Assembly: GCF_000499845.2 (NCBI RefSeq)
Contig: NC_023749.2
Span: 5,179,030-5,243,029 of the forward strand
Origin: Phaseolus vulgaris
Lineage: Eukaryota; Streptophyta; Magnoliopsida; Fabales; Fabaceae
Reading direction: 5' to 3'
DNA length: 64,000 bases
The translations under genes and the position numbers were made by a program. Numbering within the stretch: the stretch's first letter is position 1; each line of letters begins with the position of its first letter. Below the pieces are notes generated by a model. It saw only the letters and a program-made list of their open reading frames with translations. It was not told where the DNA came from and did not search any database. Of the stretch, positions 35,173-46,394 are shown one piece after another.

Positions 35173-38100
35173 ATGAAGGTAACAAAAAGTTCTATGCCTA
35201 GTTCGCTGTGTTACATTTATAATCACATTAAATATTCACATTATTGCTACATTTTTTTTTTCTGAATCCTTTCAATTTCCCACATTAATCCTTCCCTGGG
35301 TGTATCGAAAAACCATATGACGGTTCATTTTCTGCAGAGGCTACACAACAGCATTCGCATCCGTGATTTACGACCGCAGCTTGTGCTAATCGCTTTCTGT
35401 CTGTTCACCTGTTCGTCCGGCTCCAAGGTCGTTTTCTAATAAATGCTGAATTCCTAAAACAATTATACTAGATTTATTTTTTATGTTGTTGTGACTGAGT
35501 CCGAGGTAGCAGATCGGAGAAACTTGCGGGTCGGACAACAAATGCGAGACGGGACTCAGCTGTCAGACATGTCCCGCGAACGGAAATACCCGACCGAGAT
35601 GTTCGCGGATACAACCTTTGAGCCCCAGTTCTAAGGTTAGATCCTTCTCCCAGTTATTCTCTTTCAGAGTTCGAATCATGTTTTTATGGTTTTGGATTTT
35701 GGATTTTGGATTCTGTTCAGGTGAATGGATTACCGTTTAACCGGTATTCATGGCTCACAACTCATAATTCTTATGCCCTGGCCGGAGCTAGATCGGCCAC
35801 CGGGTCCATCATTTTAGCTCCGATGAACCAAGATGACACTGTTGTTGAACAACTCAAAGTAAGATTCTCTTTCCATTTATTTTAGTCATAATAATCTGGA
35901 AATGGAATAGGGAATAGTAATGTCAGCCATGGATTAAACAAAGCAGAGAATAGCGATTGAGTGAAACTTAGATTCTACTTAACAGGTATTAATTTATTGT
36001 TTAATTAGTAAATTTGGAATATGGCGTAGGACAACCAAGAAAAGGATTATGCTCGCAATTTTCAATGAGTATCTTTTTTGTGTTTCGCAATTCTCAAAGG
36101 GTAATTGCTTATACATAAGTTTAGGCCCGCGACCCGAGAAAAAAATGCGGGTGGGTTGTGTATTCGAACCCATTGATCTGGTTCTGGTTATGTTTATCCC
36201 GCATAATCTATTATCCACTTGGGTTAAGAATAGGATGAAATGAGCTGAGTTGTATAACTTGTATAATTAAAAAATCTTAATTTGTTTTTGCACCTTCATA
36301 TTTTTTTTTCCTTTTTTTTTTCTACAGTTATTTTATATTCTAAAATTTTCACTCACATCTTATTTTTTATTATGGTGAGAATAATACCGTAAAATCATTT
36401 ATCTAATATATTTAAATAAAAAAAATATTCAAAAATTTATTTAAAATTTTAATTTTTATTAATTTAACCAATCTGCATTGCCATTTCTCAGTTACTATAA
36501 ATATTTATTGAAAAATTATGAATAATTATCTCAATTTTACATTTTATCAATAGACTATCATCACTTTTGGGATTTTATTATTTATGTTTTCTTATTCATA
36601 TTTTACCCATACATTAACAAATTTGTTTTGTAAAAATTGATGCCAAAATTACGTTGTTTTAGTTTTTTTTTTTAATTCTTTTGGGATACATCATTAATAT
36701 GCTGGAAATTTAACGGGTTTATAAAAGTTTAAAAAATTAAAAATGAAGATACATAAAAAAAAATCTAAGTGGTAAAGCTCAGAAAATAATAATAACAATA
36801 CTATTATGGAGAAGTAAAATGTATAATTAATTTTAAATATTTTAAAGATTTTATTTAAAGATATTTTGGAGGATCGTAATGAAGAAATATATTTAATTTC
36901 TCTATTAAAAACACACCAAAAAGTTGACACAAATTATATTGTTAACACTTTTCTTGGAAAAAGCAATTCATAAAAAATGTTTTAAATTATTTTAAGAGGC
37001 TTATTTCTAAAAGTTATATTAACATTTTTTTTTCTAAACGAACAAAATTTGGTTTGAAAGGAATTGATGCCTTTTGCAAGAACTATTCAATTAGTAGATA
37101 TATCGACATGCATTGGGCGGGTTCCATCACTTTTTTGCTTTTGTCTTTGTTTGCGTTTGTTTCACATGTGAATAAGCATTTTTTTTTAATTGGTATAGCA
37201 GAGAATCTAAACGCGCTAGTAGTTCTTGGATGAAGTTATCAGCTTGTATTCTACAAATTATGAAGTTGTGTTGTATAAATTATAATTTAAACATCGAACA
37301 TCTTGATCATTGTTTTATTAAATCGTGTAGAAATAATTTTGTAACTTGCCACATGCATAATAACTCAATCATACAATAGCTGTCTTGTCTTTTTGACTTT
37401 TTCTTAAAAGAAAAAGAGAGAAAAAAAAGTCTTGGAGGGGTAGGCAATTTTTTATCAAACAAGTAGTACCTTTTAAGTTTAGTTGCTGATGTGATGAATG
37501 AATTAATCACATTAACAACGTAATATAATCCATTTTGAATTATTCGACCATTTAAATTATAAAGATCTTGATGAATTAAAGAAAACAACATGTGAATCTG
37601 AAATTCGTAAAATCCAACTCTAATTTTGTTCCTTTAACATTATAAAAATGTGGTAGAACATATACATGTGTATAAATTATTAGAATAGTTTAATGTTGAT
37701 GTTTTACCATATGATTATTAATACTTTATAATTTGATTAACAATATCTTTGCTTCTTGATTTTTTTTATCGGATCCACGACAGAACGGCGTTAGAGGATT
37801 TATGTTAGATATGTATGATTTCCTAAACGACGTTTGGTTATGTCACTCCGCCCAAGGCACATGTTACAACCTCACCGCATTTGTAAGTGCGTGGAAAGTG
37901 ACCCTGCTTTGTTTAATTTATAATATTTATGATGTGGGACATAGAAGTTTGGCCGAAAACATTGAAATGTTTATATGAATGTGCAGCAACCTGCCGTAAA
38001 CGTGCTTAAAGACATGCGGTCATTTCTAGATTCAAATCCATCTGAAATCATCACCATCTTCATTGAGGACTACGTCAAATCCTCACAGGGCCTAACCAAT

Positions 38101-39181
38101 GTGTTCAAATCTTCGGGGCTGAACAAGTACATGTTCCCAGTGTCTCGCATGCCCAAGAGTGGTGAAGATTGGCCAACTGTGGATGACATGGTTCAGAAGA
38201 ATCAGCGCCTAGTGGTCTTCACCTCCAAATCAGCCAAGGAAGCTTCGGAGGGCATTGCTTATCAGTGGAAATACGTTGTAGAAAATCAATGTTAGTTCCC
38301 TACATGCCTCTGCATTTTCGTTGGAAACATGTTTTACTTCTCTACTTTAACTCAGAAGTATTAATTAATCATGGTTATGCGTGGGAATTACAGATGGAGA
38401 TGATGGGATGAAAGCAGGTTCTTGTCCAAGCCGTGCAGAATCACCTGCAATGAACACAAAATCTAGATCGTTAGTGTTGGTAAACTATTTTCATTCTGCT
38501 CCTAATCGATCTCAAGCCTGTGCTGACAATTCGGCTCCACTACTTGGCATGATGAAGACTTGTCATGATGCATCCGGCAATCGTTGGCCAAATTTCATTG
38601 CTGTTGATTACTACCAGGTACTTCCTTGTCTAACATTTTATCAAATAACTCATAAGTCTAATCATTAATTACTCTCCACTTAGCCTAAAAAACCCTTCGT
38701 AATCTATTGATTATAATAATAATGTTTTAAAGAGGAGTGATGGTGGAGGAGCACCAGAAGCAGTTGATGAAGCAAACGGCCATCTCACTTGTGGGTGTGA
38801 CAACATTGCCTATTGCAAGGTTTGGTTTCGACTTTCTTTCAACTCGTGTAGTTATACTACTTAGTACTGCGTTTGTAGAGAGATTAAAGTATTAAAGTCT
38901 AGTAATGTTTATTGGAAACCTTAACCCTAAACCCTAAAGGTAGAGATCTCAACTAACCTAGTATTTAACTGTGTATCAATGACATGCAGGCAAACGCTAC
39001 GTTTGGCACTTGTGATGTTCCTCCCATTTCTCCACCTCCACCTGCGAGAGAAACACCCTCCGACAACCAGCACTCTGAAAATAATAATCATGCAAACAGT
39101 GCTTATATTGGTAGAACAACCAAGTTGATGCAAACGGTTGTGGTGATTTTGGCTACCATAACTTTCTTGGCATGGTTATAG
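35173..39181 (+). CDS. Secreted PI-PLC X-domain-like phosphodiesterase, 9 exons
   Basis: Exons: 35173-35178, 35338-35427, 35510-35635, 35721-35858, 37784-37882, 37987-38290, 38394-38617, 38733-38819, 38990-39181. All junctions are GT-AG and in phase, giving 421 residues. Layout: a signal peptide (hydrophobic [11 protein letters not shown], to about residue 30), then a Cys-rich segment ([19 protein letters not shown]). The X-type catalytic barrel follows, with the two expected histidines in SWLTTHNSY (His89) and [10 protein letters not shown] (His141), plus Arg124 and Asp129 in [13 protein letters not shown] Pro/Ser-rich stretch (PPISPPPP) and a C-terminal hydrophobic tail ([14 protein letters not shown]) suggest a GPI anchor. 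The layout matches plant proteins such as Arabidopsis At5g67130. Substrate and role in plants are not settled, so the enzyme name is by family. Intron 4 is 1.9 kb and the others are short. The first coding exon carries only two codons. Confidence 0.93.
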
Positions 39182-39918
39182 AATGTTATTAGTTTTGAGT
39201 AGTTTCTTATCATTGAAGATATGCATGCTTGTATGTTGTAAACGTAGAGTTGAAATGGTTCGGCCAATTTGATTCCTATCTGAGTCATTTTTCATCACAC
39301 GACACATTTATATGGTTGTCTTGTGACTCGGTTGTTTAACGATTAACATCCTAAATTTAGTACAGTTGAAGTCTTAATATGAATGTACGACTGAAAGTGT
39401 CATACTCATACAGGACTTTAACTATATTGAATTGTTCTGTTTTCTTTTTCTATATAAAATAATTAATTGAATTGTTAAAATTTGATAAATTTTATAAAAT
39501 TAAGAAAATATTTAGTTAAAACCCTAGAATGGTGGTAAAATCTTAAACCATATACAGTAAAATATAATCTCTGACTGAAAACGTCAAAACTAAACACTAT
39601 CTCTAAACTTAAGTAAAAGCTCTACCTAAACCTTAAACTATAAAACACAAAATGTAAACCTAAACCCTTAACTTAAAACGCAAGCTTGAATTATACAAAA
39701 TTGTCTCAAAAATACCAAAACCATAAAAAAATCATTTGTCAAGCTTATGATAATTTGAAACTTTTTCCCACAAAAATTTATAAAATATAATTTTTTAATA
39801 TTTTATTCTATTTTTCTAAAACAAAAAACAAACTTTTAGTTTAAATCGTGCTCAATTGTAAATTTCATACATATCTTAAAATAAATTCCACAAAAATCAT
39901 ATTATGTATACACGACTT

Positions 39919-39920
<2 letters not shown>
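39182..39920. other. 3' flank of the phosphodiesterase gene and spacer
   Basis: The first 200 bases are likely 3' untranslated region. From 39515 to 39690 the sequence holds scattered, degenerate telomere-like words (accctaga, taaacct, ctaaaccctta) but no regular array. Confidence 0.4.

Positions 39921-39977
<57 letters not shown>
39921..39977. repeat. (TA)n microsatellite
   Basis: About 28 alternating TA units, the longest simple dinucleotide run in the window. Confidence 0.9.
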
Positions 39978-39982
<5 letters not shown>

Positions 39983-42086
39983 TTATTTTTATTTATTTTT
40001 TTATTTTTTTAAATTGTGTCTCTACCACACAACTTGTACATTTTCATAATAAAAAGAATTTCTGGTCATTTTGGTAATGTTAGGAAAAAATTGCACCATT
40101 TTGGTGCTTTTGCCAATTTCAGAAGAACATTTTTTGGGGGTTTAATTATTTGTGCAAGGAAGTGACTTTTATTGTTCCCTAAATTGTCCATACTATAACT
40201 TAAACTCCATTATACCTTTTTCAACAAAAAAAATCTTATATTCCATCCAACTTGCATTTTACAGCGACTGCTACATCTAAAAACAAGCTAAAAAAGTTAT
40301 GCAGGCTTGCAGAGTAGCGAGCTGCATGTGGTATAAACTAGACCGTCTCAACTGATCCACAATGCCTAATATATATATAAAGGAATTGAAGTCAAATTCA
40401 AAGAAATGCAAATTGCCATCCAAAGGATCCATCTTCATCTTTTGTTGGAGTGTCTGGCAGGCACTTACCACGAGAGCTGGAAACTTTAATTCTACAGGTA
40501 TCACAAGCTAATGATCCTCTAAATTGGAGAAAAAAATGAAGACTGGACACAGATAACCTTCGTTTTTGTTTCTTTTTACTTTACCTCCATCCGACTTTTT
40601 GTTAGCAGAGGAAGGGGAGAAAAGAAAGACTGCTCGTCACATTTTGCGAAGCAGAGTGAAATGAACTGATCACTGATGTAGGCCTAAGTAGTGGAGAATA
40701 TAAGGGTGTAACAGGGACTGTAGTACGATGGTGGCTCCATTAGACTATAACACATCGAGGAAGCAAAGATACTGGACACGACTAGACACCATAACAAGTC
40801 ACCTCTACATTACATGAAAATTGATATACTACTAACAAAAAAAACTCATGCTAAATTAAAATACAGATGTCAGTGTTTGCAAGTTAGCATTACTCAGTAT
40901 AGATACAGTTAGTGCCATTATTTATCTAATCGTTGAGGCATCCCATTTTGTATTTGTATGGAAGTTTAGAAATGATTGAAAGATAAACGATAGAAGCATC
41001 CAAAGCTATAGGAAAAATATCAGTGAAATATCAATGCTTCTTAGATACATACACTGCATATGGTCCATTGCAGAAATATTCAAAGCCAAATGCGTTGCTA
41101 TGAGGTTTCCCAGTTGCCAACGTTCATTCATGACCTATTCTTTTGGGGCCCTGATTCTCTTTTTATCATTGTAGACATTCAGAGGACAAGATGGAAAAAT
41201 TAAAATAACAAGGCAGTACATATCAATGGATGTTTTGAAAATTGAATACTTAACCACGGTTACATCTTTTAACATTGCACACCCTCCCTCTTATCTCTTT
41301 TCCAGCTTAAGGTTATTTACCCAACTAGGATGCCTTGTACTACTCTACACTATATATACTCCAGAAACAACCTGGATCCTACAAAGTAAAAGCTCTTACA
41401 TGCTAAGACCTGCAAAACTGAAGTCAGGCCTCTGTCCATAAACAAACTATGTCAGAACACATATTTACTAAGGTTAAGCACTTGAGCCCCAAAAGGAATT
41501 CAAATTTCTAAATTGCAAAAGGTTAAAATCACCACATTAAGTTCAAGATCCCCACAATCTTGGCTTATGTAAGTAGATGCTCTGAAATTTTGCATTTTAA
41601 ACACCATTGCCAACCATTCACATCATGATCTAAAACACTGCACAAACTTAAGTTTAGCAGAATCAGATGCACTTCTGAGACAACTCTCTAACAGGAGGGG
41701 CTAGAAAGCACAAATCCATTACCAGTGTTAAACCATATCAATCCAAGGGCACAACTTTAAACCCCATTCCGGACCAAACATGTTACCCAAATTATACAAC
41801 CATCAGTAACTTAGACCATTTTCAGATCAAAGTTTAAAAAGAGCTACATTATCATTGGGTTATACATTTATTAAGAAACAAATCGCACAATAATGCATTA
41901 CAACAACAGGAAACAATTGCCTCATGTAATAAACAATCAAAATTCCTCTGCTTTATCCGTATTCCATCCTAATTATTACTCTATAAAAATTCTCATCCTG
42001 TAGTTAAATAATCCATCCACATCCCTAAAAAATGACAACACTATCTGTAATTTTAAAAAAAATTGATCAATACCGTGAATATCCAA
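39978..42086. other. Less AT-rich spacer downstream of CcmE
   Basis: From about 40230 to 42000 the base composition is like that of transcribed non-coding DNA rather than of the repeat-rich spacers. I see no protein-coding frame with family features on either strand. It may include a long or spliced 3' untranslated region of the minus-strand CcmE gene, or a non-coding transcript. Confidence 0.35.
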
Positions 42087-42827
42087 CTAAGTTGTCTTGG
42101 GTGCCTCCGCCGCTACGCTGGCAGCGGCAGCTTCTTCAATAATCTTCTTATTCTTCTCAATAGCAGCGGCAACTTCTTTCGGCATGTACTTCTCATCGTG
42201 CTTAGCCAGAACCTCCGCAGCACAAAAATAACACTCTAATCTCCTCGCTTTCTCTGACACTTTATTCGTCGACACCTCCTTCTTGATCTCCTCCGTGAAC
42301 GGTTTCACGATCCCTTCCACCACCACGGAATGCCCTTCCCTGAACAAATCCGGCAAGGACCCCTCGTACCGGACCACGATGTCAGTGATGAGATCGGTGA
42401 TGATGAACTCCACCTCCGGCTTCGACGCTGGGTAAACCACGCTGCCTTCGAGGACCAAACCTCCCAACCGGAACCGCGCCTTGGTGGGATTGGTCGCGTA
42501 CTTTTCAAGCGCGTCGGTGGGAGTGATGTAGAACACCAATTGGTCTTGGAAGTTGTTGAGCACGATCACCACAAACCCTGCGAGGCCGCTGAAAGTCAGA
42601 GCGTAGGTCCAGAGGCGCCGCGTTTGGAGTTGCCGGGCGCGCGCGCCGATGTCGACGGACTTCCGCGGGCGTGGCGCCACGCGGCGCGCCGTGGAGAGGA
42701 GGCGGTGGGCGGATAGGAGGGGCGGCGAGGGTTGGAATGGAGGGCGGCGGAGGGAAGAGGGGAGGAGTGAGGCAGTGCGAAGGAAATGGGATCTGAATCG
42801 GAGGGCGAGTGACGAAGCCATTTGCAT
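42087..42827 (-). CDS. CCME: Mitochondrial cytochrome c maturation protein CcmE
   Basis: A single exon encodes 246 residues (244 if the second Met, at 42821, is used). The N-terminus is rich in Arg, Ser and Leu without acidic residues, as in mitochondrial presequences. A single membrane segment follows (TYALTFSGLAGFVVIVLNNF, about residues 72-91). The beta-barrel OB-like domain then contains FRLGGLVLEGSV and the haem-binding motif LAKHDEKYMPKEV. His210 is the residue that binds haem covalently in the family, with Tyr214 completing HxxxY. CcmE is the haem chaperone that passes haem to apocytochrome c on the intermembrane-space side of the inner membrane, with CcmF/CcmH partners. The first 300 coding bases are strikingly G/C-rich compared with the surrounding DNA. 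The C-terminal Ala/Glu-rich tail is typical of variable ends. The gene appears intact. Confidence 0.95.
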   Translation of the reverse strand: MQMASSLALRFRSHFLRTASLLPSSLRRPPFQPSPPLLSAHRLLSTARRVAPRPRKSVDIGARARQLQTRRLWTYALTFSGLAGFVVIVLNNFQDQLVFYITPTDALEKYATNPTKARFRLGGLVLEGSVVYPASKPEVEFIITDLITDIVVRYEGSLPDLFREGHSVVVEGIVKPFTEEIKKEVSTNKVSEKARRLECYFCAAEVLAKHDEKYMPKEVAAAIEKNKKIIEEAAAASVAAEAPKTT

Positions 42828-43057
42828 TGATAAAGTGAAAGAGAGTAGAAAAATGTTTGTTGGGTTTAGGATTTTGAATTAGACCAAGCCGCCATGGCTG
42901 AACCTGAAACTGAACCTGAACAATGCGATGTAGCCGAGAAGTTTCTCGTGCTATTGAACATGAAAAGAAAAGAAAAGAAAGAGGAAAATAAACACCAAAT
43001 AGAATAATACCAGCGGAAATAGTCCCTCACTCACCCAACTTAATTTAATTATTATTT

Positions 43058-43626
43058 GGTTTAATTATCTTTTTCGTCTCTATATTTATAACCAATAGTC
43101 GATTTGGTACAGTGGTTTTTAAAAAATTCAATTTGGTTTCTAAGTTTTTTAAAATGTATTCAAAATGGTTTTTCTGTTAAATATTACCGGCGTTAAGTGG
43201 TACTTATGTGGCAAACACGTGTAAGTTACGTGGATTGTGCTTACATTACTTTGGTGAATACTGGATTAGGGTTTAGGTTATTCAAATTGGGAATTTCGAA
43301 TTTCTGATTTAGAGTTTCTAAACCTATGTATTTTGAAAAACAATTATTATAAGACCAAACTGTGGTAGCTCTTATGGATTCATTAGTGAAGAAAATCTGC
43401 TTGTGCTCTATGTTCTAATGTATTACATATAAGATTGACCTCTGCTTGCTCTGAATTTTCTTGTGTGTTGTCCAAATCAAAGTTCTTAATTGTTCATAAT
43501 ATTTAACCGAAATGACCATTTTGAATACATCTTAAAAAACTTAGGAACCAAATTGAATTTTTTAAAAACCATTGTACCAAATTGACTATTGGCTATAAAT
43601 ATAGGGACGAAAAAGGTAATTAAACC
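43058..43626. mobile_element. Mutator-like MITE with 9-bp target duplication
   Basis: A 569-bp element with terminal inverted repeats of about 130 bp. The left end reads ggtttaattatctttttcgt, the right end on the opposite strand ggtttaattacctttttcgt. Similarity continues through atggtttttaaaaaattcaa and atgtattcaaaatggt. The flanking nonamer TTATTATTT is perfect on both sides (43049-43057 and 43627-43635), as expected for Mutator-type insertion. The interior has no coding frame. It sits about 230 bases upstream of the CcmE start codon, in or near its promoter. Confidence 0.85.
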
Positions 43627-43635
43627 TTATTATTT

Positions 43636-45251
43636 TAATAAATCACTTTCGTAATTTTATAGATACTTTTAAAATTTTGATTTTTTTTATTATAAATTTA
43701 TAATACTTACAATTTTTTTAATTAATATATGAAATAATTTTATAAAATATTATTACAATTTATAACAAATATTTTTTTATATATCTTAAAAAGAGTACTA
43801 ATTTACATTTTGATGATTTTGTAACAATAAATATCTCTTTAGGTGAAAGACCAATTATTTGAGCTTTTATGTAGTACATAGTTTATAATAAAAAAAATTA
43901 AATAAATAATAAGAATCTTATAAATATAGATATTTTTGTTACATAAAATTTGTTATTATAATGATTATAGTTTGATATGGAATATAATATATGTATTATA
44001 TAAAATTAAATAATTAACAAATTTAGAAAGTACATATATGGATATATATTGTCAACTGGTTTAACCACTGCGTGATTTATTATCATTTAACTGTTTTACA
44101 AATTCAGTTTCTTATATAAAAAGAAGGTTAATTATTAAAAATTATAAAATAACAAAAAAAAAATTAATATGATTTCAATTTTTTTTAAACAATTCAATAT
44201 AATTTCATCGGTTAGATTTCCCTTATTAAAACATATTACCTCAACATGTAAATGCACATTAAATTAAATTATATGTGTTGCTATCATATTAAAATATTTT
44301 AAAAATTGGGACAAGGACATAGAGTAGTTTTAGTAAAATTGGGACCATATTGATCTTTTAAAAAAGTTGGATCAAATTTAACTTTTTATAAGAATTTTGT
44401 AAGGACATTAAACTTTTTAAAATTTGAGAAAAATAATTTATTTATAAAGACTAAAAAATAATTAAACAAATAAACAAAAATATGCATATATTGACAATTA
44501 CAAAACAAATGTTTAGATGTTTTCTTTCTATATATTATATTCATTAAACTGCATTTTACTTTCCTTTTAATATAATAAATAAACTTTACTTTTAATATAA
44601 TAAATAAGTATGGTGAAATTTACTAATTGTTTTGTAATATAATGTATAATGTTTATATCTCACAAGTAAATAAAAAGTATGATACCAAAATACCTCATTT
44701 TGAGATAACAATTTTTTTTTATAAACAATATTTTTGACAAAAAATATTTATTAACAACATTAACTTTGGGAATTTATTTATTGTAATTGCAAGACTTAGT
44801 TTCATGAGAGGTTGTTTCCAAAGAAGCACACAAGGGAGATCGATACTTTCTAATACTGTTTTATGTTTATTGCAAGTAAGAATTTTTTTTTTTTTCAATA
44901 TGATGACCTGTCAAGATTTCAACATCCAACATGTTTATGTAGAACCCACAATGTCTCCTTCAAACTCATCAAATTACAACAAATTATGTTGTTTATATAA
45001 AAAAAATATCGATAATCATGTTATTAAATTTTTGAACATCTTCATATTTTGGAGTCAATATGACTCACTATGTGAACTACATAAGATGCATCACATTTAT
45101 GAAATTCTAATTGGGGTGATGTTTGTTATATAAATTTTAGTACTGAACAATTTTTTTCCCATGATATTGGTCATGGGATATTTTTACATCAAGATTTGTA
45201 GGTTCAATCTCATATCCAAGACCCATGACATATTATGCAAAACTGTGATAT
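43636..45251. other. AT-rich spacer, possible Helitron remains at the right
   Basis: No gene was recognised. The segment 44900-45250 lies downstream of the Helitron helicase fragment on its strand and may contain further decayed coding sequence (SWVLDMR in one minus frame), but this is weak. Confidence 0.35.
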
Positions 45252-45527
45252 TATAATGACGACATGTTTTGTTTTGAATACAATACTTTTGTGTTACTCC
45301 ATAAAAGAGACTTAACAATACATACAAAGATCATTTATGTCTTTATACCTTTTTTGAACAACATGATAAAAAATTTCTCTTAGTATCATCACTTTTTCCC
45401 TCAAATGAAGCACATTATAATCTAGAATCTTCTTTAATTGTCTATCTAATGCCTCCAAAACATATTTGTTAATATTGGGTACTTCATCCCAAATAACTAC
45501 TCTAAAACCTAAATTTATGTCAACCAT
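45252..45527 (-). pseudogene. Helitron (PIF1-type) helicase fragment
   Basis: On the minus strand the frame reads VVIWDEVPNINKYVLEALDR, a clear relative of the Walker B region (IIWDEAPM ... FEALDR) of Helitron RepHel helicases. LREKVMILREIFYHVVQKRY then corresponds to the FGGKVVVLGGDFRQILPVVQKG motif. After a frame change near 45325, IVKSLLWSNTKVLYSKQNM matches the following SSLLWSHCKVLKLTKNMR-like block. The order is correct and the flanking domains are missing. At least one frameshift and loss of the GGD motif show it is inactive. Confidence 0.7.
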
Positions 45528-46272
45528 ACATTTTTATCATTAAAATTTAGTTTATGGTATTTTAATAATTAATTTGTGCTTCTCCTTCAATTTTTCTAAG
45601 TATTGAAATATCTGGAGAGAAACACACCAACCTGTATCCTTTATAAATAAAATAATTTTAAATAGAATATAATTTAATAAGAGTAAATATTTGAAAACTC
45701 AACTGTAGAAAGAAAAGGAGAGTCACCTAAAAAATAATTACAGTAAATAATTATCATATTAATAAAATAAAATTAAATTCATTATTGTAAACTCACTTTT
45801 AGAACGTCTACGAATAGAAGTATTACTCTTTCTTTTCATTGTGTTTTTCAAACTCTCCCTTGGTTTTCCTCTTTCTATCACCTCTTTTTTACTTTTTTTT
45901 TAGTGAGATTCTTACTTTATTATTTTGGTACTAGTACTTCTCATCAAACTTTTGGTGGCTTCTTCTCATGATACGTTGAGTTAACATTTTGATTCTACAT
46001 TTTAATGACTTTTGTGATAACATCAAAGCGATAAATATTTCATAAATATTAGACCTTTCATATTTTTTTTATATGTAATTATATGACTATATATTGTCTT
46101 TGATTTATTTATCTGCCAAAAATTTACTTAAACTTTCACAACCAATAAAATTAGGTTGTTACAATGTATGCTGATAAAAGAAGTTTTTACAATCCTCCAA
46201 ATAACAAAACCCATACCACTAACAACTCAGATTTAATAATTCAGATCAATGCAAAATTTCGATAAGAACAAA

Positions 46273-46275
<3 letters not shown>
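45528..46275. other. AT-rich spacer
   Basis: No gene recognised. On the minus strand, near 45800-45890, GKPRESLKNTMKRKSNTSI and RRRSKSEF form a short basic open stretch of unknown origin, perhaps linked to the Helitron fragment. Confidence 0.35.

Positions 46276-46305
<30 letters not shown>
46276..46305. repeat. (TA)n microsatellite
   Basis: About 15 alternating TA units, adjacent to the left side of the foldback element. Confidence 0.8.
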
Positions 46306-46394
46306 TACAAATTATATATTAAACATCATTGTATCTAAAACTTGAAATTAATTTCATTTGTGATTTTAATTCAAAAAATATATATTTAATTGTT

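Noticed and set aside
38920..38940. Second telomeric repeat site in an intron of the phosphodiesterase gene
   Set aside because: Only two units of ccctaaa; too short to distinguish from chance or a simple telo-box.
42330..42716. 128-codon plus-strand open frame over CcmE
   Set aside because: Antisense to CcmE within its G/C-rich part; such frames stay open because stop codons are rare at high G/C.
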